Shown here piece after piece: positions 54,507-63,834 of a stretch of DNA of 64,000 nt. Made by a program: the position numbers and the translations under genes. The stretch spans positions 1,674,001 to 1,738,000 of the forward strand of contig JASFAU010000002.1 in assembly GCA_039704465.1 (NCBI GenBank), in the 5' to 3' direction. Within the stretch, counting starts at the first letter, position 1. Each line of letters opens with the position of its first letter. Under the pieces are notes generated by a model that ran no database searches, had not been told where the DNA came from, and saw only the letters and a list, made by a program, of their open reading frames with translations. The stretch comes from Plasmodiophora brassicae (taxonomy: Eukaryota; Endomyxa; Phytomyxea; Plasmodiophorida; Plasmodiophoridae).

Positions 54507-56101
54507 ATGTCGGCGTACGCCGATTTCGTGAGGCAGCGCCTTGGCCACGCGGCCTGCGTTGCACTTCGAGCTGGTGACCGCGCTTTCAAATGGGACGCGC
54601 TGCTCCCTGTCCTGAAGCGGTGCCATGAAGTCGACGACGTCAGGTTCGTCGCGGAAGCCCTGTGCTACATGGGTTTCGTCGTCTCCACCGGCAAGGCGGA
54701 CCATTATCGAATGACATCCGACGAGGAGCAACGCACGATTTATGATGGGCGCTTCCAGGACATCGTTCGTCTCGAGGACCTCCGATGCTTTGTCGACTGG
54801 GTGCCACTGCTCTGCCCACTAACGGACGCCGGGCGACGAGCCATCGACAGTAACGGCGGCCGTGCCAGCGTTAATGTCTCGAAGCTCGCCGGGCTGCTGG
54901 AGCAGCACGTCAAGATCGGCGATTACAGGATAGGGCCACATCGGTACAGGAACGTGTTCCTGGCTGACGCTGCGGTTGAGATCCTGATGCTGAACCGCGT
55001 CGCGAAGAACCCAACGCACGCGACCGCCATCCTGACCGTCATGCTGAACGCGCGGGCGTTCGTCCGGGTGCCTCGGCCGGCCGGTGACGAGATCTCGCGG
55101 TTCGATTCAGGTCGAGCGCTGTATCGCCTGGCGTCCCACGAGTACAGAGGCATCATCACGCCCGCGCAATTCAAGCAGATGATTGACCTCGCCTTCATCG
55201 GTAACGATTGTGGCTCGCTGGACGCCCGTCCGCTGATGCTGAATGCCCAGCTGGTAATGCGGAGAATGTGACCGTCCGACATCCCGATGAGAACCCGGCG
55301 ATGGCCGCCACCTGCTCGGTCGACTTTCCCGCCGTTCTCGACCTGATGTACGCTCACCTGAACTGCTGCGCCGACCAGCACGCGCTCAATGATCTCGTCG
55401 AGTTCACTGGATCGGCGTTCGCGTCGCTGATGATGACGCACGTCGTCTGTGCCGACGTCCCATGCTGCGAAATGCTCGGCGATGTCCTTCTCGGCGCCGG
55501 CGTCATCGTCGATCTCAACAAGATCGTTCGTATTCGGTGTTCCTGCCCGCGGCTCGGCCGCTGACCTGTTTGCGTCAGGCGAACGACCACCCGGCGTTCC
55601 GGGCAGGGGCAAATTACACGTATGGCCTGAAGCCGCGGCCGATGTGCGAACAGACCCAGAAACCGGCCACATCGGAATTCGTCGCCCAGATTCGTACGTA
55701 TGGCCTCGCGGTCGCATACCCTCGGTCTGAAGTAGGGGGCGTTCTACAGAATCGCTATCAAGTATCGAGTCGGTCGGGACCCTGGTCAGGAGGATGCACG
55801 ATTGTGTTCCGATGCGCCACTCCGGTGTGTTCGACCGGAAGGAATTCTTCCGAGCGGCCGACGCCGTGGAATTCTTTATCAAGTAGGTCCCGTCAAACCA
55901 CGGTTCCGCCTCAATTGCTGCTCATACGTGCGAGTATGCAGGCACAACATTGCCAGTACGGATTCGGAAGCGGTCAAGATCGGGCAACTTCTTGAACTCA
56001 CAGGGGCGATTGAACCGTTAACGCCTGGCAAGTCCTTCCATGGGAACACCAAGTTTTCATTCTCCGGGGAGTTCCCCCAGCATTGCTCGGATGGAGGATG
56101 A
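54507..56101 (+). CDS. Multi-DEP-domain protein
   Basis: Five exons (54507-55253, 55292-55525, 55579-55697, 55736-55882, 55942-56101) close to 468 residues. Two of the introns are very short (38 bp each). Successive winged-helix DEP-like units are visible. The first, at about residues 5-75, is degenerate (RCHEVDDVRFVAEALCYMGFV). The second, at about 115-215, reads SKLAGLLEQHVKIGDY.. then FLADAAVEILML. The third, at about 255-350, has LMMTHVVCADVP and LGDVLLGAGVIVDL, and the fourth is at the C-terminus (LVRRMHDCVPMRHSGVFDR, EAVKIGQLLELTGAIEP). DEP domains bind membranes or GPCR tails. No catalytic domain is attached. The exon 3/4 junction was selected by frame. Confidence 0.6.
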
Positions 56102-56134
56102 TGTGTTAATGAACGTCTCGTTTCGCCCATCCGG

Positions 56135-56290
56135 TGATCAGCCATTGCCCGCGCGGGCACGCTGATCGGGTTACTCATCGTGCCACCACTTCCCGGATAC
56201 GTCACGGTGTCTGGTGCCGCTCAGGAAGCGTTCGTTGCCAGCCTTGGTGCGTTCAACGCCCAGTCGCTGGCGGACGCCCGACCGTTTCTG
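56135..56290 (+). pseudogene. Fragment related to the secreted PT-rich family
   Basis: This stretch closely matches 63125-63270 of the secreted protein gene (shared words CCACCACTTCCCGG, CGTTGCCAGCCTT, TGCGTTCAACGCCCAGTCG). It has no start, signal peptide or repeat tail. It lies within 200 bp downstream of the DEP gene stop and overlaps the tail of the Smr gene on the other strand. Confidence 0.7.
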
Positions 56291-56326
56291 TATTCAAGGA
56301 ACTATCGAGAATCGAACAACAGGTTC

Positions 56327-57817
56327 TTACTCGGTTCTGGGCGGCTGGTCGGCGAGTCGCGGATGGAGCGGCGCTGGGCATCCGCCCTGGTCGCCACGCT
56401 TCCGCCGACACCGCCGCCGGCGCCGCTCGCCGCCTTCGTTGCAACGGGGTTGATGAGGACGACGATGCCGATGAGGATCCGGGTCAATACGGTTTGGTAG
56501 AGAGGGGCCCTTTCTTTGTAGTGCAGGCGGCCCCCCGACTTCGAACGTCCCGCCGCGTTCGCTGCGCATGTCGCTCCCGGTAATAACTGCCAGGTGGTCA
56601 ACGCCGGCTTTCTTTCGCTCCTCGATGCGGCGCATGACGGACGTGTCTGCTTCGTTGACCGTTACACCATGCAGATCAACGTCGGAGATGTCCCGTCGTG
56701 CGTTGTTCCCTTCGTCAGCGGCCAGTGCGTTCTGCACCAGTTGCTGCTTAGTGCCCTGTCGTGCTCGCCGACCGTGCTGACGTCCTGCGACACGCCTGCG
56801 TTCGTCAGCTGTCGTCGTCGGAGCCGTTTGCAGCACAGGGTTCACGACACCGAGTTGTGTTGTAGGCGCCAATATGGGAGGTGACTGTGACTCAGCGGGA
56901 ACTTCAGCCGTCTGCGTTTGACCGGCATCGTCACAAAGCTGGACGACGATGCAGCCCGGGTTGGATTCGTGGTTGGTGACTACGAACCCCTTCTCTTGCA
57001 GATGGTGTTTAATCTTGCGCCCCAGAACGGGTACACGACCTCTGCTGTTGTTACCGCGGCCAACGATAGCCGTCAAGAGCTTTGTTCGGGCTGCTTTGCA
57101 CGTGTCGATGCGTTCCATGAGGTACTCGAGTGCTTCTGGAACGCTCAAGTCGTGGAGATCGATCTGATTCATCTTCCTCCGCGCATTGTTGGCGTGGAAG
57201 AACGCGCTGGCGGCCAGAGCGTACTCCTGCTCTAATAAGCGTTGCTCGTTCTTGCGAGCATCGGACAGCCGTTTGGCAAGCGACCGGTCGTTAGCCATGA
57301 ACGCTGCTTGGGACCGTTCGGAGAAGTCATCTCTTTGCTGGGTGTGGAATTGTGCTCGTTCGCGGTGACTCTCTGCCTCACGTCTGTACTCCTCTGGTGA
57401 CACAGCGGGATCGTATGTTAGGCGAACGACGTGACGTCGTTCAGCGGTGGGGCATTGAGCAGCTTGCCCGGACGACAGATGGGGCTGTACAGCGGAGGAT
57501 GGCAAATTCACAGATCGTAGGGCATCGTCGCTGTGTTGGGTGTGGAACTGTGCTCGTTCGCGGTGACTCTCTGCCTTACGTCTGTAGTCGTCTGGTGACA
57601 CAGCGGGATCGTATGGTAGGCGAACGACGTGGCGCCGTTCAGCGGTCGGGCATTGCACAGCTTGACCGGACGATGGTCGCGTACTTTGAGCAGGTACTAG
57701 GGCATGCCGATGGCTATGGAGGCCGACAGGATGGGGACGCACAGCGGGCGATTGCATGTTCGCGTATTGCACGGCATCGATCGTATAGTCGTCCATGCAG
57801 CCCAGAGAGTTACCCAT
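56327..57817 (-). CDS. DUF1771-Smr domain protein with N-terminal lipidation motif
   Basis: A 496-residue frame. It starts MGNSLGC, a combined myristoylation/palmitoylation signature. Two copies of a 63-residue unit (SSGQAVQCPTAERRHVVRL..DYRRKAESHRERAQFHTQ) follow. A DUF1771 helical region (SLAKRLSDARKNEQRLLEQEY, FFHANNARRKM) leads into an Smr domain (QIDLHDLSVPEALEYL, TAIVGRGNNSRGRVPVLGRKIK). A second, partial Smr block comes later (DVDLHGVTVNEAD, LAVITGSDMRS). Smr domains cut or bind nucleic acids, in mRNA surveillance for example. After about residue 430 the frame drifts. The adjacent frame carries a membrane-like segment (RILIGIVVLINPVATKAA) ending at 56302, so a frameshift at the G6 run near 56530 or a short intron is likely. 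Confidence 0.75.
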   Translation of the reverse strand: MGNSLGCMDDYTIDAVQYANMQSPAVRPHPVGLHSHRHALVPAQSTRPSSGQAVQCPTAERRHVVRLPYDPAVSPDDYRRKAESHRERAQFHTQHSDDALRSVNLPSSAVQPHLSSGQAAQCPTAERRHVVRLTYDPAVSPEEYRREAESHRERAQFHTQQRDDFSERSQAAFMANDRSLAKRLSDARKNEQRLLEQEYALAASAFFHANNARRKMNQIDLHDLSVPEALEYLMERIDTCKAARTKLLTAIVGRGNNSRGRVPVLGRKIKHHLQEKGFVVTNHESNPGCIVVQLCDDAGQTQTAEVPAESQSPPILAPTTQLGVVNPVLQTAPTTTADERRRVAGRQHGRRARQGTKQQLVQNALAADEGNNARRDISDVDLHGVTVNEADTSVMRRIEERKKAGVDHLAVITGSDMRSERGGTFEVGGPPALQRKGPSLPNRIDPDPHRHRRPHQPRCNEGGERRRRRCRRKRGDQGGCPAPLHPRLADQPPRTE

Positions 57818-57942
57818 TGGACGCCGGCACTCACAACGTGAAAAGCGAACGGTGGGACGGCACTAAGCAATAGGCACCGAATGTTAACGTCCAACACGGG
57901 CGGCGCACTTCCAGCGTCGGAAAGAACCGTACGAAGGTACGG

Positions 57943-58175
57943 TACGGCTATGTCACGCAAAGAGCATCAACCGGTGGTTCGAAGCCCTCAAGCGACACAC
58001 CGAATACCTCACTCGACTGGGCGTACTTCGGAGCCGTGCTCTGTAGACCGGACCGCCCAACTAGGCCGCGAGAGCAGGCGGTCCGGTTTACAGCACGACT
58101 CCGAAGTACGCCCAGTCGAGTGAGGTGAGGGCTTCGAACCACCGGTTGATGCTCTTCGCGTCGCATAGCCGTAGT
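57943..58175. repeat. Foldback element with the TGTAGACCGG palindrome at its core
   Basis: Nearly the whole 233 bp is an imperfect palindrome. TACGGCTATG..AGAGCATCAACCGGTGG at the left returns in inverted form as CCACCGGTTGATGCTCT..CATAGCCGTA at the right. The left arm has about 17 bp extra (AGCGACACACCGAAT region). The centre holds a degraded copy of the 70-78 bp palindrome found at 9.6 and 9.9 kb. Confidence 0.9.
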
Positions 58176-58354
58176 TCAGAGGCCTTGGCCGCCTTGTCGC
58201 TATGCTGGCAATGCGTGCTGCGTCGACAGCGCTGTTGCCGTCTAGCGCGCAGTTCCGATTGCTGATGCGCGTATTCGTCGACCGCTTGGTCTTCACGGAG
58301 TCCGGAAGTTCGGGCCAGCCACGGGTTGCCGACGCGCGCATGTCTGGTCGCCGG

Positions 58355-59203
58355 TCAGCGAGCCCAGGTGCGCGTTAAAGTCGCCGATGACATCCCGGCC
58401 CTCGTTGGCCTGTTCCAGGGCGCCATTGGGTCGCCCGACCTGTTCAACGTGCTGATCGACGACCTGCCCAAGGAGCTGGTCGACAAGTTCGGCGACAAGT
58501 TCGGCGATCGCTGCCCGCAGCTGGCCAGCATGCCGATGCCGTGCCAGCTGTACGCCGACGACACGACGCTGCACGCGTTCGACGAGGAGACGGCGCAGGA
58601 GATGGCGGACCACTGCCAGGCGTACGCTGAACGCCACCAGATGCAGTGGAACGCGGCAAAGTCGATCGTGTCGCGACCGGCGGACCGCCCCAGATCGCCC
58701 TCCTCGGTCATGGAGCGGCCGGCGATGACAATGCCCCGCGTCTTCGGCCGGTCCGCCGGTCGCGACACGATCGACTTGTCGGCATTCCATTGCATCTGGT
58801 GGCGCTCGGCGTACGCCTGGCAATGGTCCGCCATCTCCTGCGCCATGCTCTCGTCGAACGCGTGCAGCGTCGTGTCGTCAGCGTACAACTGACACGGCAT
58901 CGGCTCGTCGGCGAGCCTCGGGCAGCGATCGCCGAACTTGTCGACCAGCTCCCTCGGCAGGTCGTCGATGAGCACGTTAAACAGGTCGGGCGACCCGATA
59001 GCACCCTGGAACAGGCCCACAAGGGCCGGAATGCGACGCGATCGCTGGCCGTCCATGGTAATGATGAAGCCGCAGTCGTCGAATAGCGCCTGGATGACGG
59101 CGACGATCACGAGCGGCACACCGCGACCGATCAGCTTGTCGTAGACGAGGCGACGGCGCGCCGAGTCGTAGGCCTTGCGCATGTCGAGCAGGATCTCGGT
59201 CAA
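58355..59203 (-). pseudogene. LINE-type reverse transcriptase fragment
   Basis: The minus strand from 59203 reads a non-LTR reverse transcriptase core: LDMRKAYDSARRRLVYD (motif A region), GLFQGAIGSPDLFNVLIDDL and catalytic CQLYADDTTLHAF, then HQMQWNADKSIVSR. The frame then runs into an inverted second copy of itself. No endonuclease or 5' part is present, so this is a fragment. Confidence 0.8.
58395..59029. repeat. Inverted duplication of the LINE fragment, arms about 280-290 bp, loop 61 bp
   Basis: Left arm 58395-58687 encodes the RT on the plus strand; right arm 58749-59029 encodes the same stretch on the minus strand. The arms are close to identical. The left arm has a 12 bp duplication (GGCGACAAGTTC) and a few substitutions that the right lacks. 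Confidence 0.9.
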
Positions 59204-60584
59204 CGGGCGCTTCGCGTGGGCGTAGTACGACGTCAGCTCGTCGGCACTGTCATCGCCGGCCGCGCCATGACCGAGGAGGGCGACCTGGGCAAGACGAACC
59301 GCCTGCTGGGCGTCGTCATGAAGCAGGGGCGCCTACAGCACGCGGAGCAGCTACGCGACCGCATGGCCAGGGCGGAGTCGGCCATGGTCGGCATCGCCAA
59401 GTCGGGCGGGTTCGCCACCAACTAACTGCCTGTCACTGGTCCGCCAGGCGCGCGCGCCTGGGTAAGGTCGCGCGCCGAGTTCGGCATGTCGTTCTGTCGG
59501 CACACAGCCCCGTCTCTCGCCAAGTTCGACTCGCTCCAGCGGAGCATGTGCGTTCTCTTCTTCGGCGGGCGCCGCGTGCGCCGGGGCAACATTCTGGTGA
59601 TGCGGTACGCTGGCATTGCGCCCGGGCAGGCACGCCAGGCCAGGATTCGCACGAGTTTCGTCGTGAAGCGGATCGAGCGTGTCGAGCAGGTCAAGGACGG
59701 TGAGCCGGTCCCGTTCCTCGCCAAGGTCACCCAGTGGGCGTTGCAGCCGCGGCCAGCAATGTCGGCACGCAGGAAGCCGTACCAAAGCCGCCTCAGTTAC
59801 AGTGTAGTGATGAGGCCGGGTTGCAGCAGGTCGACGACGACGACGAGCACGACAACGGCGCAGGCATCGATCGGGACGGCGGCCGGGATGTGCGCGCCAA
59901 CGATCAGGACGGCGCGCGTGACGCGCAAGCGGCCCGACCGGTCGGATCCGGTAGGGACCTGGCGGGAACGCGCCCCTGTCGATCGACGCAGTCATCCGGC
60001 ATCCTGCACCAAGGCCACCGTCAGCAAGCAAGGCAAGCCGAGGCACGTGGCGCGACATACCTGCTGGCAAGGGCGATCGCACTGGATGTCGTCGTCAGAT
60101 GCGTCGCCGCGGCGGGATCGACGTACGCGCCTGGCAATCGCGGGCTCTTAAGAACGAGTCCTGGGCGTCGTTGGGTCGACAGGCAGACATCGACCTGCCG
60201 ACGATGCTGGGCAGCTTCTGGTCGAATACGCGCTCGCAGCCAGCGGATCCTGTTGTGGACTGTTACGTGAATCACCGGGCGAATGACACGATTCATGGAA
60301 GGCGACAATGTCTCCGCAAGTTCCGCCGGATCGTGCACCCGTGTACGTGACAGAACCTGCCATCAGGCGCAAACGTATCGTTGCTCGTCGAATTCCCACA
60401 ATCGATGTCGCTGCCCATACTTCATATCTGCACCGTCGACGTCGTTGCTGCACGGGAACCAGATTATCGCGACGAAGCTAGGTTCGATCGACCGACAGAC
60501 GAATGCTGGATCGAATGGGATCTTTACTGGCCAGATCAGGCGAACAGGTGCCTGCGCGCGTAGTCACTGGTTGAGTCGACAATA
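59204..60584. other. Region with LINE remnant and unassigned frames
   Basis: The plus strand at 59260-59425 reads AGRAMTEEGDLGKTNRLLG and ends KSGGFATN. TEEGDLG also occurs in the LINE fragment loop, so this is part of the same element. From 59486 to 60560 several plus-strand frames of 80-220 residues occur (for example 60099-60350). None was recognised and no convincing spliced model emerged. Possibly one or two lineage-specific exons. Confidence 0.4.
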
Positions 60585-61923
60585 TCAGAGTCCCAGCCAG
60601 AGGCGGTCATCTTTGTAGGGCGGGCGCGGGACGTTGCCAATGGGAACGTGCTGAGGCGGCTTGCGGACGAAGTACGACGTGTCGAAGGCACTGGTCAGCT
60701 GGGTCGGCTTCCATGGCGCGTCCATGCGCCCTGTGGCCAGATCGTCCCAGTCAAACCCTTGGAACCAGGCATGCGACTTGATCTGCACAAACCCTGTACA
60801 TGCAGGCGCAGAAACAGTCAGCAACAAGGCGCTGTATGTAATGGACGTCCAACACGCGTACCCAATCGTTCCTGTGGGTTGTACCTCAACAGGCCTAGTA
60901 CGAAGGCCTTCGCTTCAGACGACAGACTCGATGGCAGCCGGCACGGGATCGCGGCCTCGGTTGTCAGGAGCAAATTACGCAGAGTGGCATGTAGGCGCTG
61001 GCCATCGTCTGCATAGAGCTCCTCGTTGACGCGGAACGGTGTCGTGCGCGCGAACAGGTCGCAGACGAATATGCCCAGAGACCACAGGTCGCTGGCCTGG
61101 TCATACCCATCGTAGCGCTTCAACCAGCCAACTTCCCGGAACGTGCTCCGGGTCTCTGCAAGCTGGCGACAAAATCGGCTGTCAGTGGAACTCAGAAAGC
61201 GGGGACGTGAAGCGGCGACCTCTGGCGAGACGTATTCCACGGCTCCCTGGAAGTTGTGGAACTTGTCCCCGCGCTGACACGGTCGGGAGAGCATGAAGTC
61301 GACGAGTCGTATGTACCCGTTGGCGTCCAACTCGACGCCTTCCGGTGTCAGGAGGCCGTGAAACATCCCCATCTGGTGCACGTTCTCCAGCGCCAACACC
61401 GTTGACGCAACGTAGAACCTCAGCGTGTCCTCGGAGGTCTCCGGGTATGCCGGGTGCGTCACCTGGAGCCGGTCCCACGTCAAATCCAACATCTCGGTCG
61501 TTCGGTGTCATCGTCGCTTACGTATACGAGGTCGAACAGATTGCCGCCAGGGAGATATTCCCTGAGGAGGTACGCGTAGTCGGCGTCCTGCATCACGCAG
61601 TATGCCCTGACGACGCCGGGCGTGTCCCGCAGGGCATACAGCAGAGCGTCACGTTCCGCGAACGTGTACGCCGCTGATGCGACGTCGCCTACTTTGGCAA
61701 CCTGTGGCATGGTTCCCGGAATCAATAACGGCGTTCGACCCGCTCGGATCGGCGCGGGAGTGACCTTCTTCATCGCGTAAGGGACGTTCGTTTTCCTGTG
61801 CCTAACCAGGTAGGTGATGGATCGACCGTCGTAACCGTCGAGGTGCGCGTGTTCCACGAAGTCTTTCAATCTGCACGGCATGGGCGGGGGCGCGCTCGGC
61901 CACGTCGCCTCAGCAGTCTGCAT
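60585..61923 (-). CDS. AGC-family pseudokinase
   Basis: Three exons (61923-61528, 61492-60862, 60793-60585) close to about 411 residues; the first intron is only 35 bp (or 29 bp with the GTAAGC donor). An AGC kinase fold with the ATP lysine VPYAMKKV. In place of YRDLKPEN it has FHGLLTPEGV, so the catalytic Asp and the Mg-binding Asn are gone. DFG is replaced by DFM. The C-lobe YDQASDLWSLGIFVCDLF and the AGC tail HAWFQGFDWDDL..DTSYF are normal. Predicted catalytically dead, perhaps an allosteric scaffold. An optional 51 bp in-frame intron (GTCCCC..TTGCAG near 61150-61205) may remove the insert after VAAS. Confidence 0.82.
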
Positions 61924-62830
61924 GTATCCCCATCTTTAGAGTCGCGAAGTACTTACCAATCACGAGCTGGACTAACGAGCGCGGCCAAGCAGCCGACGAC
62001 GACGATGGCCACCAACGCACCGCTCTGCAACATTGTCAACAAACGCGGATACGTCCTACTCGCAATGGCCATCGCCCATCGGGCAGGGGTAGGCCGGTAG
62101 GGGACCCGCAAATAGACAAGGCCCCCTTTAAAGCGACTTGTGGGCGCTCACGGCAGATCAGGATAGCAATGTTCCAGGGCAGGTGTTGGATGCGACCAGG
62201 CAGCGACAGTTTGTTCAGACGCGAGCGCGCGTTGAGCCAAATAAGAAACGAATCCGTGTTCTGGACACCCAACAACCACATCCCAACCTGACCATCGTGG
62301 CCACGCTTCTCCAGTGGCATCTCTGTCGATCCCATTCAGAGAAGGACAGCACCGCGGTACTTCTTTATTACTGTTTACCTGCATTCGTTTAACGGTACAA
62401 GGATTTCTGGTTCATGCCCCATCACGAAGCAATGCCTGGGGATACTATAATCGTCCAGAACCAACGACGGCGTGTACACAGCTATACGAGAAGTATCCAG
62501 GGCGCAACCAACTCTGCATTGCAATTCCAGGCGCGGATCGCGAAGGTCCTCCGACAGGTTGGGGTTTGCCAAGACGGGAATCGATCTACGGCACCAACGT
62601 TGTGCGTGTCCTGGGACGACCTCACAGACGCAACTTGATGCTCCACCCGGAACGAGGAGAGTAATGTGATCTGATCGGAGACGACTGATAAAGATTCATT
62701 CGCCAATGTCTCTGTGTCGCTACTGCTCGGATCGCCGTACCTGGGCGAATCAACCAAGTACGCAGGGTGACGACGCGGGAATCTGAACGTCGCGCGCTTC
62801 CATTCGCAAGAACGCTCCGGGCGTGTGCTG
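61924..62830. other. About 0.9 kb, no gene recognised
   Basis: Between divergent genes (pseudokinase and secreted protein). Short frames only. Confidence 0.4.
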
Positions 62831-63598
62831 ATGCGCCTGTTCTTGCTGATCGTTGCTATTGCTGCCTCATGTGCTGTGGGCAACCCAGGCCGGTGCCCGC
62901 TGGATGGCACCCCGTGCCTGTACACGGTGGCGGATTTGCAATCGTCACCGCTGGGCGTGCCCTGGAATACGACGTTCTACCTCGGGTCCAGACCATACAA
63001 TGTGTCGCAGATGCAGGGCATTCTGCAGACGCCCAGTATCGGAGGCGACCGCCTGCAGGCGCTAGCGCAGCAGGAGATCACCACGTTGCTGAACGTGTAC
63101 CGCGGCGCAGACTGCTCGCCCATTCGGTCAGCCATTGCCAGCGCGGACGCGTTGATCGGGTCGCTCGTCGTACCACCACTTCCCGGGTACAGTACGCTGA
63201 CGTCTGGAGCCGCTCTAGAAGCGGTCGTTGCCAGCCTTCGTGCGTTCAACGCCCAGTCGCCGTGCACGAACGCCTCCACAGTACTGTCACCTAAGCGGAC
63301 CCCAGCACCAACAACGCAAACGATGGCACCCACTCCTGCACCGACACCACCGCCAACACCCGCACCGACACCAGCACCTACACCACAGCCGACGCTTGCA
63401 CCCACTCCTCGACCGACTCCTGCGCCTACACCCCAACCAACACCCGCGCCTACGCCACCACGAATCCCTGCACCAAAGACATTAGCCACCCCCAGTCTAC
63501 ATCCAGCACCGACACCCCATCCGACTCCAGCGCCTACCAGCTCCCTGCTATGCCGCATCTTTGGCCGGGCATGGTGCCTACGAATTGCCCGTCCTTAA
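62831..63598 (+). CDS. Secreted protein with Pro/Thr-rich tail, copy 1
   Basis: 255 residues in one exon. Signal peptide [17 protein letters not shown], then a conserved globular part of about 125 residues ([63 protein letters not shown]). This ends in FNAQSPCTN and is followed by about 90 residues of PTPAPTP-type repeats resembling a mucin-like stalk. The QEITTLLNV block resembles a motif seen in microbial surface proteins, but no family name can be given. The ATG at 62831 is the first that places the signal peptide at the N-terminus. Confidence 0.75.
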   Translation: MRLFLLIVAIAASCAVGNPGRCPLDGTPCLYTVADLQSSPLGVPWNTTFYLGSRPYNVSQMQGILQTPSIGGDRLQALAQQEITTLLNVYRGADCSPIRSAIASADALIGSLVVPPLPGYSTLTSGAALEAVVASLRAFNAQSPCTNASTVLSPKRTPAPTTQTMAPTPAPTPPPTPAPTPAPTPQPTLAPTPRPTPAPTPQPTPAPTPPRIPAPKTLATPSLHPAPTPHPTPAPTSSLLCRIFGRAWCLRIARP

Positions 63599-63834
63599 CG
63601 GTAAATACAGCGGCCAAGTGCATGCATTACTCGCTAGTCCAAGGGCAATTCCCAGCGTCGAATATCAGTCTTGTAGGATACCGTGCTTGTACGCGTCACC
63701 CATGGTATCGCAGGCACGATCGCAGCGCCACGCCCGTTCTAAAATCTTCTGCCAGTGGCAGATTCGCCCTAATGGGCACTGGGATGTCGCGTGCCCCCGC
63801 CACTCGGCAACAGTGCCGTGCGCCCCTAATGGCG

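Noticed and set aside
57955..58140. A possible tRNA gene, because GGTTCGAA (T-loop-like) occurs at about 57974
   Set aside because: The flanking bases do not form a T-stem, and no acceptor stem or anticodon arm can be folded. The word is part of the foldback palindrome.
9643..59029. Inverted duplications as whole-genome-amplification chimeras
   Set aside because: Kept as a caution, but arms differ by substitutions and small indels, loops vary, and several contain complete older elements. Amplification chimeras would give identical arms.
59486..60151. A 221-codon plus-strand frame as a gene
   Set aside because: The sequence is Arg/Ser-rich with no recognisable domain, and overlapping frames on both strands are equally open. 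Left as unassigned.
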